Notes under the pieces: generated by a model
What the model saw: the letters and a program-made list of their open reading frames with translations, nothing else
The model's database searches: none
Told to the model about the DNA's origin: nothing
Translations under genes and position numbers: made by a program
Source of the DNA: an uncultured Rhodospirillales bacterium
Lineage (GTDB): Bacteria; Pseudomonadota; Alphaproteobacteria; Acetobacterales; Acetobacteraceae
Length of the DNA: 8,329 nt
Assembly: GCA_903904805.1 (NCBI GenBank)
Contig: CAIVDX010000031.1
Coordinates: forward strand, 1-8,329
Direction of reading: 5' to 3'
Shown here: positions 1 through 7,019 of the stretch, in pieces
Position numbering within the stretch: position 1 is the first letter of the stretch
Layout of the letters: every line of letters starts with the position of its first letter

Positions 1-1
1 C

Positions 2-2653
2 GGTCTGCTGCCGCGGCTTGGGCGCGGACGCTGGCAGGCGACCGGCAAGATGCTGATCCGCGGCGCCGAGCGCGCCTTCGCCGCCAACCAGCCGCCCAAT
101 CTGCCGGCGAAGTCGGCGGTGATTCTGGGCGATGAGGGGCCGTGGTATGTCGATGGCGCCACCGGCGAGGTGGGCCGGGTGCGGCTGCGGGCGACGGCCG
201 CGCCGAAGCCGGCAGCGGCCGCGCCTGTCGCGCCGGTGCGTTCGGCCGCTCGGCCGGCCAATCCCGGATTTGTGCGCCCGACCGCGCCACCGCCGGTGCG
301 CACCACATCACGCTTCCAGGCCCCTCCCCGCTTCGAGCCCTCTGCGGCTCCCCGCCGCGGGATCCCGCTGGGCAGTGCCGAGCCAATCATCATCGACCGG
401 CCGCTCACCCCTATTGCGCGGCTGCAGAAAGTCGAGGCGCCTGGTGCATTCGGGCTGACCCAGAGCATCGACGCGCTGCTGGTGGATTTCGACTATGACG
501 GCGCGGTGACCCACGCCGAGGACGACCGCCACTCGCTGCGGCTGCCAGGCGCTGCCGACCCGCCAATGTTTGTGCGGCGCGACCGTGCGGCGGAGGCCGG
601 CATCATCGCCACGCTGCGGCAGGACGGCTTCAGCCAGATGCGCATCGCGCATGGGCCGACCGCGAAGGGGCGGCTTGTCTATGTCTATCACGGGCGCGAT
701 GCCGCCGAACGCTGGCAGAGCTTTGTGACCGAGCGCATCCCGGTGCTGGGCGCGCTAGGCTGGCGCGTCGAGGTGGGTGAAGGCTTCGGGCCGCGCATGG
801 TCAGTGCTGTGGGTGACTATGATGTGCGCGTGAGCGATGCCGAGGCGGGGCGCTTCTCGCTCGATTTCGGCATCGAAATTGATGGCGCGCGGGTGAAGCT
901 GCTGCCGATCCTGGCGCGTCTGCTGGAGCGTGGCGGGATGGATGCCGCGCAGATCGTCGATGACGAGCTGATCACCAGCCTGGATGACGGGCGCATCCTG
1001 AAGCTGCCGGCGGAGCGCATTCGACGGCTGCTTACCGTGATGGCCGACCTGATCGATGCTGCGCGGCGGACCGCCGACGGCGGCCTGGTGCTGGCCGGTA
1101 CCGAGGCATCATCGGTGCTTGATCTGGAAGATCTGCTGACCACGCGCTGGGAGAACGCCGCCGCGGTGCAGGCGTATGCCGAGCGCTTTCGCGGCGGGGT
1201 GGAGATCACGCCTGTCCCCATTCCGGCGAAATTCAAGGCGACTCTGCGGCCCTATCAGCTGGAGGGCGTTTCGTGGTTGCAACATCTGCGTGCGCATGAT
1301 CTCGGCGGTTTCCTTGCCGACGACATGGGGCTGGGCAAAACGGCGCAGACCATCGCGCATATCTGCATCGAACATGCCGAGGGACGGCTGGATCGTCCCG
1401 CGCTGATCGTGGTGCCAACCTCGCTGGTGGCGAATTGGACCGCCGAGCTCACCAAATTCTCGCCCCATCTGCGCTATGTTGTTCTGCACGGGCAGGATCG
1501 GCACGCGATGCGCGCGGACCTGGACGGGGTGCATGTGGTGATCACCACCTACACACTGATCGCGCGCGACGTGGTGGAGATGAAGGCACTGCCCTGGCAC
1601 CTCGTGGTGCTTGACGAGGCGCAGGTGATCAAGAGCCCGGATGCAAAGGCGACCAAGGCGGTGTGCCAGCTCGACACGCGGCATCGGCTGTGCCTGTCCG
1701 GCACACCGATCGAGAATAATCTGCAGGAGCTGTGGTCGGAATTCGCGTTCCTGATGCCGGGGCTGCTGGGGGAGCGCAAGGCGTTCGCCAAACGTTTTCG
1801 CACGCCGATCGAGAAGAATAACGACATGGTACGCCGCAGCCAGCTGGTGCGGCGGATCAAGCCGTTTTTGCTGCGACGAACCAAGTCGGAGGTGGCCTCG
1901 GATTTGCCGCCGAAACATACGATCCTGCGCCGCATCACCCTCGCGCCGGAACAGCGCGAGCTGTACGAGACCATCCGCGGCACGCTGTATGACACGGTGC
2001 GCGAGCAGGTGCTGGAGCTGGGGCCGGGACGCAGCCGCATCGTCGTGCTCGATGCGCTGCTGAAACTGCGCCAGGTCTGCTGCGATCCTCGGCTGGTGAA
2101 GCTGGCCTCGGCGCGCGAAATCGCCACCTCCTCCAAGCTCGATGATCTGATGGAGATGGTGGGCGAGATGATCCCCGAGGGACGTCGAATTTTGCTGTTC
2201 TCGCAATTCACCTCGATGCTTGATCTCATCAAGCCCAGGCTGGATGAAGCCGGTGTGAAATATGTCGAGCTGCGCGGCGACACGCGCGATCGCGCAGAGC
2301 CGGTGCGCGCGTTCGAGGCCGGCGAAGTTCCGCTGTTCCTGATCAGCCTGAAGGCGGGTGGGCGCGGGCTGAACCTCACCTCGGCGGATACGGTGATCCA
2401 TTACGATCCCTGGTGGAATCCGGCGGTGGAGGATCAAGCATCGGATCGTGCGCATCGCATCGGTCAGACGAAATCAGTGTTTGTCTACAAGATGATCGCC
2501 GAGGACACGGTGGAGGACCGCATTGTGGAGCTGCAGCAGCGCAAAGCGGATCTGGCCAATATCGCGCTGCAGGAGGACAATGATCTGCCGAGCGTTGAAA
2601 TGGACGACATCGAATATCTCTTCGGGCGCAGCCAACAGCAGGCCGCCGCCTGA
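2..2653 (+). CDS. SNF2-family DEAD/DEAH-box helicase (5'-partial, C-terminal 883 residues)
   Basis: This is a superfamily 2 ATPase of the SNF2/RapA type, expected to be a cytoplasmic DNA translocase or remodeller. The frame is open from base 2 with no stop. The first ATG, at 50, has no good ribosome site and the residues before it read as protein, so the gene almost certainly begins left of the window. In visible-codon numbering there is an Ala/Pro-rich linker at about 60-120 and a bacterial SNF2 accessory region at about 130-400. The ATPase core follows: Q-motif-like LRPYQLEGVSWLQ (~415-427), motif I DDMGLGKT (440-447, bases 1319-1342), motif II DEAQ (538-541, bases 1613-1624), motif III SGTPIENN (566-573), FSQF (from 733), and motifs V/VI with GGRGLNL and DQASDRAHRIGQ (811-822, bases 2432-2467). 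All catalytic motifs are intact. Any N-terminal SWIM zinc finger, found in some relatives, would lie outside the window. It converges on livF with no gap. Its physiological role cannot be told from sequence. Confidence 0.93.
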   Translation, partial: GLLPRLGRGRWQATGKMLIRGAERAFAANQPPNLPAKSAVILGDEGPWYVDGATGEVGRVRLRATAAPKPAAAAPVAPVRSAARPANPGFVRPTAPPPVRTTSRFQAPPRFEPSAAPRRGIPLGSAEPIIIDRPLTPIARLQKVEAPGAFGLTQSIDALLVDFDYDGAVTHAEDDRHSLRLPGAADPPMFVRRDRAAEAGIIATLRQDGFSQMRIAHGPTAKGRLVYVYHGRDAAERWQSFVTERIPVLGALGWRVEVGEGFGPRMVSAVGDYDVRVSDAEAGRFSLDFGIEIDGARVKLLPILARLLERGGMDAAQIVDDELITSLDDGRILKLPAERIRRLLTVMADLIDAARRTADGGLVLAGTEASSVLDLEDLLTTRWENAAAVQAYAERFRGGVEITPVPIPAKFKATLRPYQLEGVSWLQHLRAHDLGGFLADDMGLGKTAQTIAHICIEHAEGRLDRPALIVVPTSLVANWTAELTKFSPHLRYVVLHGQDRHAMRADLDGVHVVITTYTLIARDVVEMKALPWHLVVLDEAQVIKSPDAKATKAVCQLDTRHRLCLSGTPIENNLQELWSEFAFLMPGLLGERKAFAKRFRTPIEKNNDMVRRSQLVRRIKPFLLRRTKSEVASDLPPKHTILRRITLAPEQRELYETIRGTLYDTVREQVLELGPGRSRIVVLDALLKLRQVCCDPRLVKLASAREIATSSKLDDLMEMVGEMIPEGRRILLFSQFTSMLDLIKPRLDEAGVKYVELRGDTRDRAEPVRAFEAGEVPLFLISLKAGGRGLNLTSADTVIHYDPWWNPAVEDQASDRAHRIGQTKSVFVYKMIAEDTVEDRIVELQQRKADLANIALQEDNDLPSVEMDDIEYLFGRSQQQAAA

Positions 2654-3301
2654 TCAGACCAGACGGCCGGCCTTCATGCTGACGATACGGTCGGCAATGC
2701 CATCGAGAAATCCCCTGTTCTGCTCGACAATGAGCATCGGCAGACGGCCGGCGAGGGAAGCCAGCGCGTCGCGCACCTGCCGCACCATGATCGGCGCCAG
2801 GCCCTGTGTGGGCTCGTCGAGCAGCAGGACGGTGGGGTTGCACAGCAGCGCACGGGCGATCGCCAGCATCTGCTGTTCGCCTCCCGAGAGGGCGCCGCCT
2901 TTTTGCGCGAGCCGCTCTCCGAGGCGGGGGAACAGGGCGAGCAGTTCGGCGCGCCGCGCGCCATAACCGGCCTCGTCAAGCCTGCCGGCCGCACGAGGCA
3001 GATTTAAATTCTCGGCGACCGTGAGTGTGGTGATGATCTGGCGCCCTTCAGGCACCAGGGCCAGCCCCGCGCGGGTACGCGTGACGGCCTTTAGCGAGGT
3101 GAGATCGCGGCCATCAAGCATGATGGTGCCGCCATGTGCGGGCAGCAGACCGACGAGCGTTTTCATCAGCGTGGTCTTGCCCGCGCCATTCGGACCGAGC
3201 AGACCCAACACCTGGCCGGCGGACAAATCGATGTCGGCATCTCGAAAGATCGTCAGCGGGCCGTGGCCCCCAGAAAGGCCGCGTACTGCAAGCAGGCTCA
3301 T
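2654..3301 (-). CDS. livF: HAAT-type ABC transporter ATP-binding protein LivF
   Basis: This 215-residue cytoplasmic ATPase is the second nucleotide-binding subunit of a branched-chain amino acid type (HAAT) importer. Visible motifs are Walker A GPNGAGKT (36-43), the LivF-typical VPEGRQI segment (83-89) in the Q-loop/X-loop region, signature LSGGEQQ (139-145), and Walker B VLLLDEP (158-164) followed by TQGLAP. The switch position reads IVEQN, with Gln where most ABC ATPases have His; this is usual for LivF and helps separate it from LivG. Its length is slightly below the common 230-240 because the C-terminal tail is short. The ATG at 3301 overlaps the livM-livG stop by four bases (ATGA) and has its own GGAG site seven bases upstream, so it should be translationally coupled. 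It is the last gene of the operon; its TGA directly abuts the helicase stop on the other strand. The substrate is set by the binding protein and permeases, not by this subunit. Confidence 0.95.
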   Translation of the reverse strand: MSLLAVRGLSGGHGPLTIFRDADIDLSAGQVLGLLGPNGAGKTTLMKTLVGLLPAHGGTIMLDGRDLTSLKAVTRTRAGLALVPEGRQIITTLTVAENLNLPRAAGRLDEAGYGARRAELLALFPRLGERLAQKGGALSGGEQQMLAIARALLCNPTVLLLDEPTQGLAPIMVRQVRDALASLAGRLPMLIVEQNRGFLDGIADRIVSMKAGRLV

Positions 3302-4998
3302 GTGAGCGCTCCGAAATAGGCCTCGTGCACAGCCGGACTTGCCAGGATCTCGCCGATGGCACCGAGCGCGATCGGCCGGCCGGAATCCAGCACCAAGCCG
3401 CGCGTGGCGACGGAGGCGACGAAATCAATGTTGTGCTCGACAATGATCACCGCACTGCCGCCATCACGCAGGCGATGCAGCAGGCTGGCGAGATGGACGA
3501 GTTCGGCATGTTCCAGGCCAACGGCGGGCTCGTCGAGCAGTACAAGTGTGGGGGAGAGGAGCGAGGCGCGGGCAAGATCGATCAGCTTGTGTTGGCCCGC
3601 GGACATGGCGCCGACCGGACGATCGGCCAGAGCGAGCAGACCAAACGCATCAAGATGCGCGCGCGCCATCGCCAGCCGCGCCCCATTGGCTGCCGGAGAG
3701 CCTGCCAATTGATCCAGCCTTATGCAGAGATTTTCCGCGGCGGTCAGTTCGGGCACCAGCCGCGCGACCTGGAATGAGCGGCCGATGCGCGCTGCGCGGG
3801 CATGGACCGGCATTGCAGTGATGTCGGCTCCATCGAGCAATATTCTACCCGCGCTGGGAGCGAGGATGCCGCTGATCAGATTGAACAGGGTGGATTTTCC
3901 GGCGCCGTTTGGCCCCACCAGGGTGAATATCTCGCCGTGATCGACGCTGAAGGTGACCTCGCTCACCGCCGCCACGCCGCCAAATCGCTTGGAAAGATCA
4001 GTGACTGTCAAGCAGGTGCCGCGCACGGCGGCGGCGGGCACGGCCGGTGGGGGGAACTCGACATTGGCGCTGCTCGAACCATCCAGACGCGCGACCAGTC
4101 GCGCCCAGGGGCGCCGTAACCATCCGGCGATGCCCTCACGGCCATAAAGCACCGCGGCCAGAAACACCGCGCCGTAAATCAACAATTGCAGGCGCGGGGT
4201 CCAGCCGGCGGCGAAGAACAGCCATCCGATCGCGCTTGCACCAAGCAGCGGGCCGACCAATTGCCCAGGGCCACCCAGCATGACAGTGCCGATCTGCTCG
4301 AGCGATCGTTCCACCCCAGCATTCTCCGGCACGATCACACCGACATAAAAGGCGAGCAGAATGCCGGCGATGACAGCGAACGCCGACCCGGTGGTGAAGG
4401 CGGCAGCCTTGGTGCGCGCGACATCGATACCCATCGCGGCGGCCATCAACTCATCATGACGCAGGCAATGCAGGCGTCGACCGCGTGGGCCGGCGACCAA
4501 AGCTGCGTAGGCAATCATGCCGAGCAGCAGGGCAACAAGTGCAACGCCATACCAGGCAGTTGCGGATATCCCTCGCCCGGCCTCCAGCACCAACCCCGAC
4601 GCGCCGCCAGTGGTGCCAGGGAACGCGCGGGCCAATCCCTCCAGCACGAATCCCAGGCCGAGCGTGCCAACGGCGAGAAAAACCCCAGGCAGGCGAACGA
4701 AGATCACCGCCACAACGCGCGCTACCAGCAGGCCGGCGCCAACACCGCCGAGCAGGGCGACGGGCAGCGGCAGCATGCCGGCGAGGATGCCCGCGGCATA
4801 GGCCGGCAGGCTCATCAGGGCGGCCTGTCCAAATGCCAACATGCCGGCCACGCCAAAGATCAGGTTCAGGCCGAGCAATGACAGGGCGGTGAAGCAGGTG
4901 GTCGTGGCGAGACTCAACGTCCAGCCGGGAATGCCGAGCAGCGGCGTGGCGGCAGCAAGCGCCCCAATGAGCAGCAGCAGCGTGTGTGATCGTCTCAT
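3298..4998 (-). CDS. Fused HAAT-type permease/ATPase (LivM-LivG fusion)
   Basis: One 566-residue chain joins a LivM membrane domain (about 1-295) to a LivG ATPase domain (about 329-566) through a short Ala/Pro-rich linker (about 305-328). The LivM part has many hydrophobic segments and family motifs: GVAGMLAFGQAAL (49-61, the LivM G-x-x-G-x-L-S/A-F/L-G element), the cytoplasmic coupling loop RHDELMAAAMGIDVARTK (180-197), and GGPGQLVGPLLGA (242-254). The LivG part has Walker A GPNGAGKS (362-369), Q-loop RSFQ (407-410), a variant signature MSAGQHK (465-471), Walker B LVLLDEP (485-491) and switch His in VEHN (H522). Such fusions occur in alphaproteobacterial HAAT operons; this one is continuous, with no frameshift. 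The ATG at 4998 overlaps the livH TGA by four bases (ATGA). No Shine-Dalgarno is visible upstream, so translation probably depends on coupling. With LivH and LivF it completes the two-membrane-domain, two-ATPase importer. Confidence 0.94.
   Translation of the reverse strand: MRRSHTLLLLIGALAAATPLLGIPGWTLSLATTTCFTALSLLGLNLIFGVAGMLAFGQAALMSLPAYAAGILAGMLPLPVALLGGVGAGLLVARVVAVIFVRLPGVFLAVGTLGLGFVLEGLARAFPGTTGGASGLVLEAGRGISATAWYGVALVALLLGMIAYAALVAGPRGRRLHCLRHDELMAAAMGIDVARTKAAAFTTGSAFAVIAGILLAFYVGVIVPENAGVERSLEQIGTVMLGGPGQLVGPLLGASAIGWLFFAAGWTPRLQLLIYGAVFLAAVLYGREGIAGWLRRPWARLVARLDGSSSANVEFPPPAVPAAAVRGTCLTVTDLSKRFGGVAAVSEVTFSVDHGEIFTLVGPNGAGKSTLFNLISGILAPSAGRILLDGADITAMPVHARAARIGRSFQVARLVPELTAAENLCIRLDQLAGSPAANGARLAMARAHLDAFGLLALADRPVGAMSAGQHKLIDLARASLLSPTLVLLDEPAVGLEHAELVHLASLLHRLRDGGSAVIIVEHNIDFVASVATRGLVLDSGRPIALGAIGEILASPAVHEAYFGALT
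3309..3312 (-). promoter_or_regulatory. Ribosome binding site of livF
   Basis: GGAG on the minus strand, seven bases before the livF ATG at 3301 and within the last codons of the livM-livG fusion. Together with the ATGA overlap it supports both independent and coupled initiation of livF. Confidence 0.6.
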
Positions 4999-5855
4999 GC
5001 GCGCGCGGTGCCGCCGAAGGCGACCGCGCGGCTTTGCCAGAGCGCGACGGCGATCAATGCAAGAAACACCACCGGGTCCTGCGCCAGCGCGCCGAAGCGC
5101 CAGGTGACCAGCGATTCCGCGAGTCCCAGCAGCATGCCGGCGACGATGGCACGCGGTGCCGACATGCCCGCCAGGGCCGCGGCGATGAAGCCGCGCAATG
5201 TCATCCCGAGGCCGGTCTGATAATCGACCGAGACCAATGGCACCAGCAACACCGCGCCAAGGCCGCCAAGAAAGCCGGCGAGCAGAAATGCCAGGCTACG
5301 GGCGCGATCCGTGTCAATGCCGAGCAGTTGCGCCGCGTCAGGGTTCTCCGCACAGGCACGCAGGCGGCGGCCAGCCTCGGAGCGTTGCAGGAACACGGTG
5401 ACACACATCGCGCCGATCAGGCCGACGGCGATCAGGGCAACGCCTTGGCGTGGCCAGGCGGCGTCAAGATATCGCCAGGGCCGACCTGCGACTATGCGCG
5501 GGAAGGAGAGCGGATCGACGCCGGCGACGAAATAGAGCGCGCCGCGGCTGACAAAGGCCGCGGCGAGCGTGACCAGGATGAGGGCTGAGGCCGGCCAGTG
5601 TCGCCGGGGCCGCAGCAGCAGGCGTTCAATGGCAAAGCTGCCGAGCATGCCGGAAAGAATTGCCAGCGGCATGGCGATGACCAAGGACAGGCCCGCCTCA
5701 GCCAGGCTCGCGGCAGCGAGCCCGGCGATGGCGTAGCTCTCGCCATGCGCAAGATTCACCACGCGCGTGGTCTGCCAGGCAATGATCAATCCCGTCGCCA
5801 GCAGCGCGTACAGCGCCCCCGACATCAGCCCGGCCACAATCGCCTGAGTGGGCAC
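4995..5855 (-). CDS. livH: HAAT-type ABC transporter permease LivH
   Basis: This 286-residue inner-membrane permease is the LivH half of the importer. It is strongly hydrophobic, with about eight probable membrane segments. Family hallmarks are VVNLAHGE (32-39, the LivH N-x-A-H-G motif), the cytoplasmic coupling loop around GRRLRACAENPDAAQLLGI (162-180), the following AGFLGGLGA segment (193-201), and the C-terminal region with RGFIAAALAGMSAP (221-234). Start choice: a TTG at 5861 would add two residues but leaves only one base after the GGAAG site at 5863-5867. The GTG at 5855 leaves seven, the same spacing as at livF and at the binding-protein gene, so GTG is preferred. The gene follows the binding-protein gene after an AT-rich spacer and ends in a four-base overlap with the livM-livG fusion. 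An ATG-requiring gene finder could miss or shorten it. Confidence 0.93.
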   Translation of the reverse strand: MPTQAIVAGLMSGALYALLATGLIIAWQTTRVVNLAHGESYAIAGLAAASLAEAGLSLVIAMPLAILSGMLGSFAIERLLLRPRRHWPASALILVTLAAAFVSRGALYFVAGVDPLSFPRIVAGRPWRYLDAAWPRQGVALIAVGLIGAMCVTVFLQRSEAGRRLRACAENPDAAQLLGIDTDRARSLAFLLAGFLGGLGAVLLVPLVSVDYQTGLGMTLRGFIAAALAGMSAPRAIVAGMLLGLAESLVTWRFGALAQDPVVFLALIAVALWQSRAVAFGGTARA

Positions 5856-5909
5856 CGTCAAACTTCCAAAAGTGTTTTGCTTGTTCTTTTCAAAAAGGAA
5901 GCGCGTGCC
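5856..5909 (-). other. AT-rich spacer between binding-protein gene and livH, with possible hairpin over the livH ribosome site
   Basis: This is the only real gap in the operon. Bases 5862-5898 are about one third G+C, in contrast to the GC-rich coding DNA on both sides. In the transcript, CUUCC (5901-5897) can pair with the likely livH Shine-Dalgarno GGAAG (5867-5863). Just inside it, AAAAG (5890-5886) can pair with CUUUU (5872-5868), giving two five-base-pair helices separated by a six-base bulge, with a 13-base loop. A competing small hairpin (5897-5886) would leave the Shine-Dalgarno free. The helices are short and AU-rich, so a regulatory role is only a guess. Differential expression of binding protein over permease is common in ABC operons and could be set here. 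Confidence 0.35.
5863..5867 (-). promoter_or_regulatory. Ribosome binding site deciding the livH start
   Basis: GGAAG on the minus strand lies seven bases before the GTG at 5855 and only one base before the TTG at 5861. The seven-base spacing matches the GGAG of livF and the AGGAG of the binding-protein gene in the same operon, so this site favours the GTG start. Confidence 0.6.
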
Positions 5910-7019
5910 TTAAAGCGGCCCCGCCTGCACCCAGCGATCGCCCTTCCATTCCACAATGGCGATCCCATCCGGCCCCATCCCGATATGACTGTTGGGGCTG
6001 AAGGCGATCGTCTGCACCGAACTGACCGGCGTGCTCTCAAGGTATTTTCTGACCGCGGCGGCATCCTTTGGATTGGCGACATTGCGAAGGATGGCCTCCG
6101 CGCAATCGGCCAGAATCAGCCCCTGCAATGTCAGGCTGTCCGCCTTGTCGTGCTTCCAATCGAGATAGGAACTCTGAAAATCCAGCAGATGCTGGCGCTG
6201 CGTGGCGTTGTTGAGCAAGTCCGGGGACACCGCGCGGATGGCCGTGCCCATCAGCCGGGTCGGCATATCGTTCTTGATGAGTGCGATGAAAGGGTCGGAG
6301 ATGTTGGCGTAGCTGATCAGCAAGGGCTGTTCGAGGCCGAGATTGTTGTAGCTCTTGACCACCGCAGCCGCGCCGGCGCCGGAATAGTTGGAATAGATCA
6401 GCTTCTTGCCGCGCGCGACGTCGCTCAGCTGGATCGAGGCGTCGTTCGCCTTGAGGTCGATGCGCGCCATGCTGTAGGCGATGTGGTTGCGCGGGAACAC
6501 CGAGGCGGCGGAGGCGACACCGACCTCGCCCGAGGCGTCGGTGGCGGCGATGATGCCGAGTCCGTCGATCCGGTTGGCGATCATCCAGTCGGCGATCGCC
6601 TGCGTGAGATCAGCGTCGGACGCGGAGGTCTGGAACACGAAGCCATCTGCGGGTGGCAGCACGTTCGGCGACGGCGTGAGCATCACCGGCCCCTGGGCGA
6701 CCAGCGGCATGGTGGCTCGGATCGGGCCGGTGACGGAACTGTTCAGCAGCAGGATCACGCCCTTGTCGAGCAGATCACGCGCGCAGGTGACGGCCTTTTC
6801 CGGGCTGCCCTCGTCATTGCAACTCGCAAGTTCGATTTGATGGCCGTTGATGCCACCTTTGGCGTTCACCGATTGCTGCCACCATTGCACCGCCGAGAGC
6901 TGGCGCGCGCCGACGGTGGCGATCGGGCCGGTGGTGGGCGCGATGATGCCGATCAAATAAGGGTCCGCCGCCATCGCCTGGGTGGCGAGCAGGGTGAGAA
7001 GAAGTGCCAGCGCGCGCAT
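5910..7019 (-). CDS. Periplasmic solute-binding protein of HAAT ABC transporter (Peripla_BP_6-like)
   Basis: This 369-residue periplasmic binding protein should deliver substrate to the LivH/LivM permease. It starts with a Sec signal peptide: MRALALLLTLLATQAMA, with likely signal peptidase I cleavage after A17 (AMA|ADP). The cysteine after the signal is absent, so it is not a lipoprotein. The mature start YLIGIIAPTTGPIATVG followed by WWQQSVNAKGGINGHQIEL is the classic type I binding-protein opening. C67 and C79 may form a disulfide like the one near the N-terminus of E. coli LivJ; C306 is unpaired. The frame stays open upstream into the decarboxylase gene, but the ATG at 7019 is chosen because of the signal peptide and a strong AGGAG seven bases upstream. 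This ATG overlaps the decarboxylase TGA by one base (TGATG). The ligand is unknown. The neighbouring UbiD-type enzyme suggests a carboxylic acid, possibly aromatic, rather than a branched-chain amino acid. Confidence 0.93.
   Translation of the reverse strand: MRALALLLTLLATQAMAADPYLIGIIAPTTGPIATVGARQLSAVQWWQQSVNAKGGINGHQIELASCNDEGSPEKAVTCARDLLDKGVILLLNSSVTGPIRATMPLVAQGPVMLTPSPNVLPPADGFVFQTSASDADLTQAIADWMIANRIDGLGIIAATDASGEVGVASAASVFPRNHIAYSMARIDLKANDASIQLSDVARGKKLIYSNYSGAGAAAVVKSYNNLGLEQPLLISYANISDPFIALIKNDMPTRLMGTAIRAVSPDLLNNATQRQHLLDFQSSYLDWKHDKADSLTLQGLILADCAEAILRNVANPKDAAAVRKYLESTPVSSVQTIAFSPNSHIGMGPDGIAIVEWKGDRWVQAGPL

Noticed and set aside
1109..2455. Long open frame (about 450 codons) on the minus strand within the helicase
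   Set aside because: It lies opposite the conserved ATPase motifs of the helicase, has a His/Arg/Gln-rich composition and no family resemblance. It is an antisense artefact of high GC content.
2664..2671. GGCCGGCC palindrome as a possible regulator site
   Set aside because: Such short GC palindromes are expected by chance at this base composition, and it sits inside the last codons of livF.
2640..2673. Possible bidirectional terminator at the helicase/livF junction
   Set aside because: The stem is only six base pairs with a 22-base loop and no U-tract on either side, so it does not meet the pattern of an intrinsic terminator.
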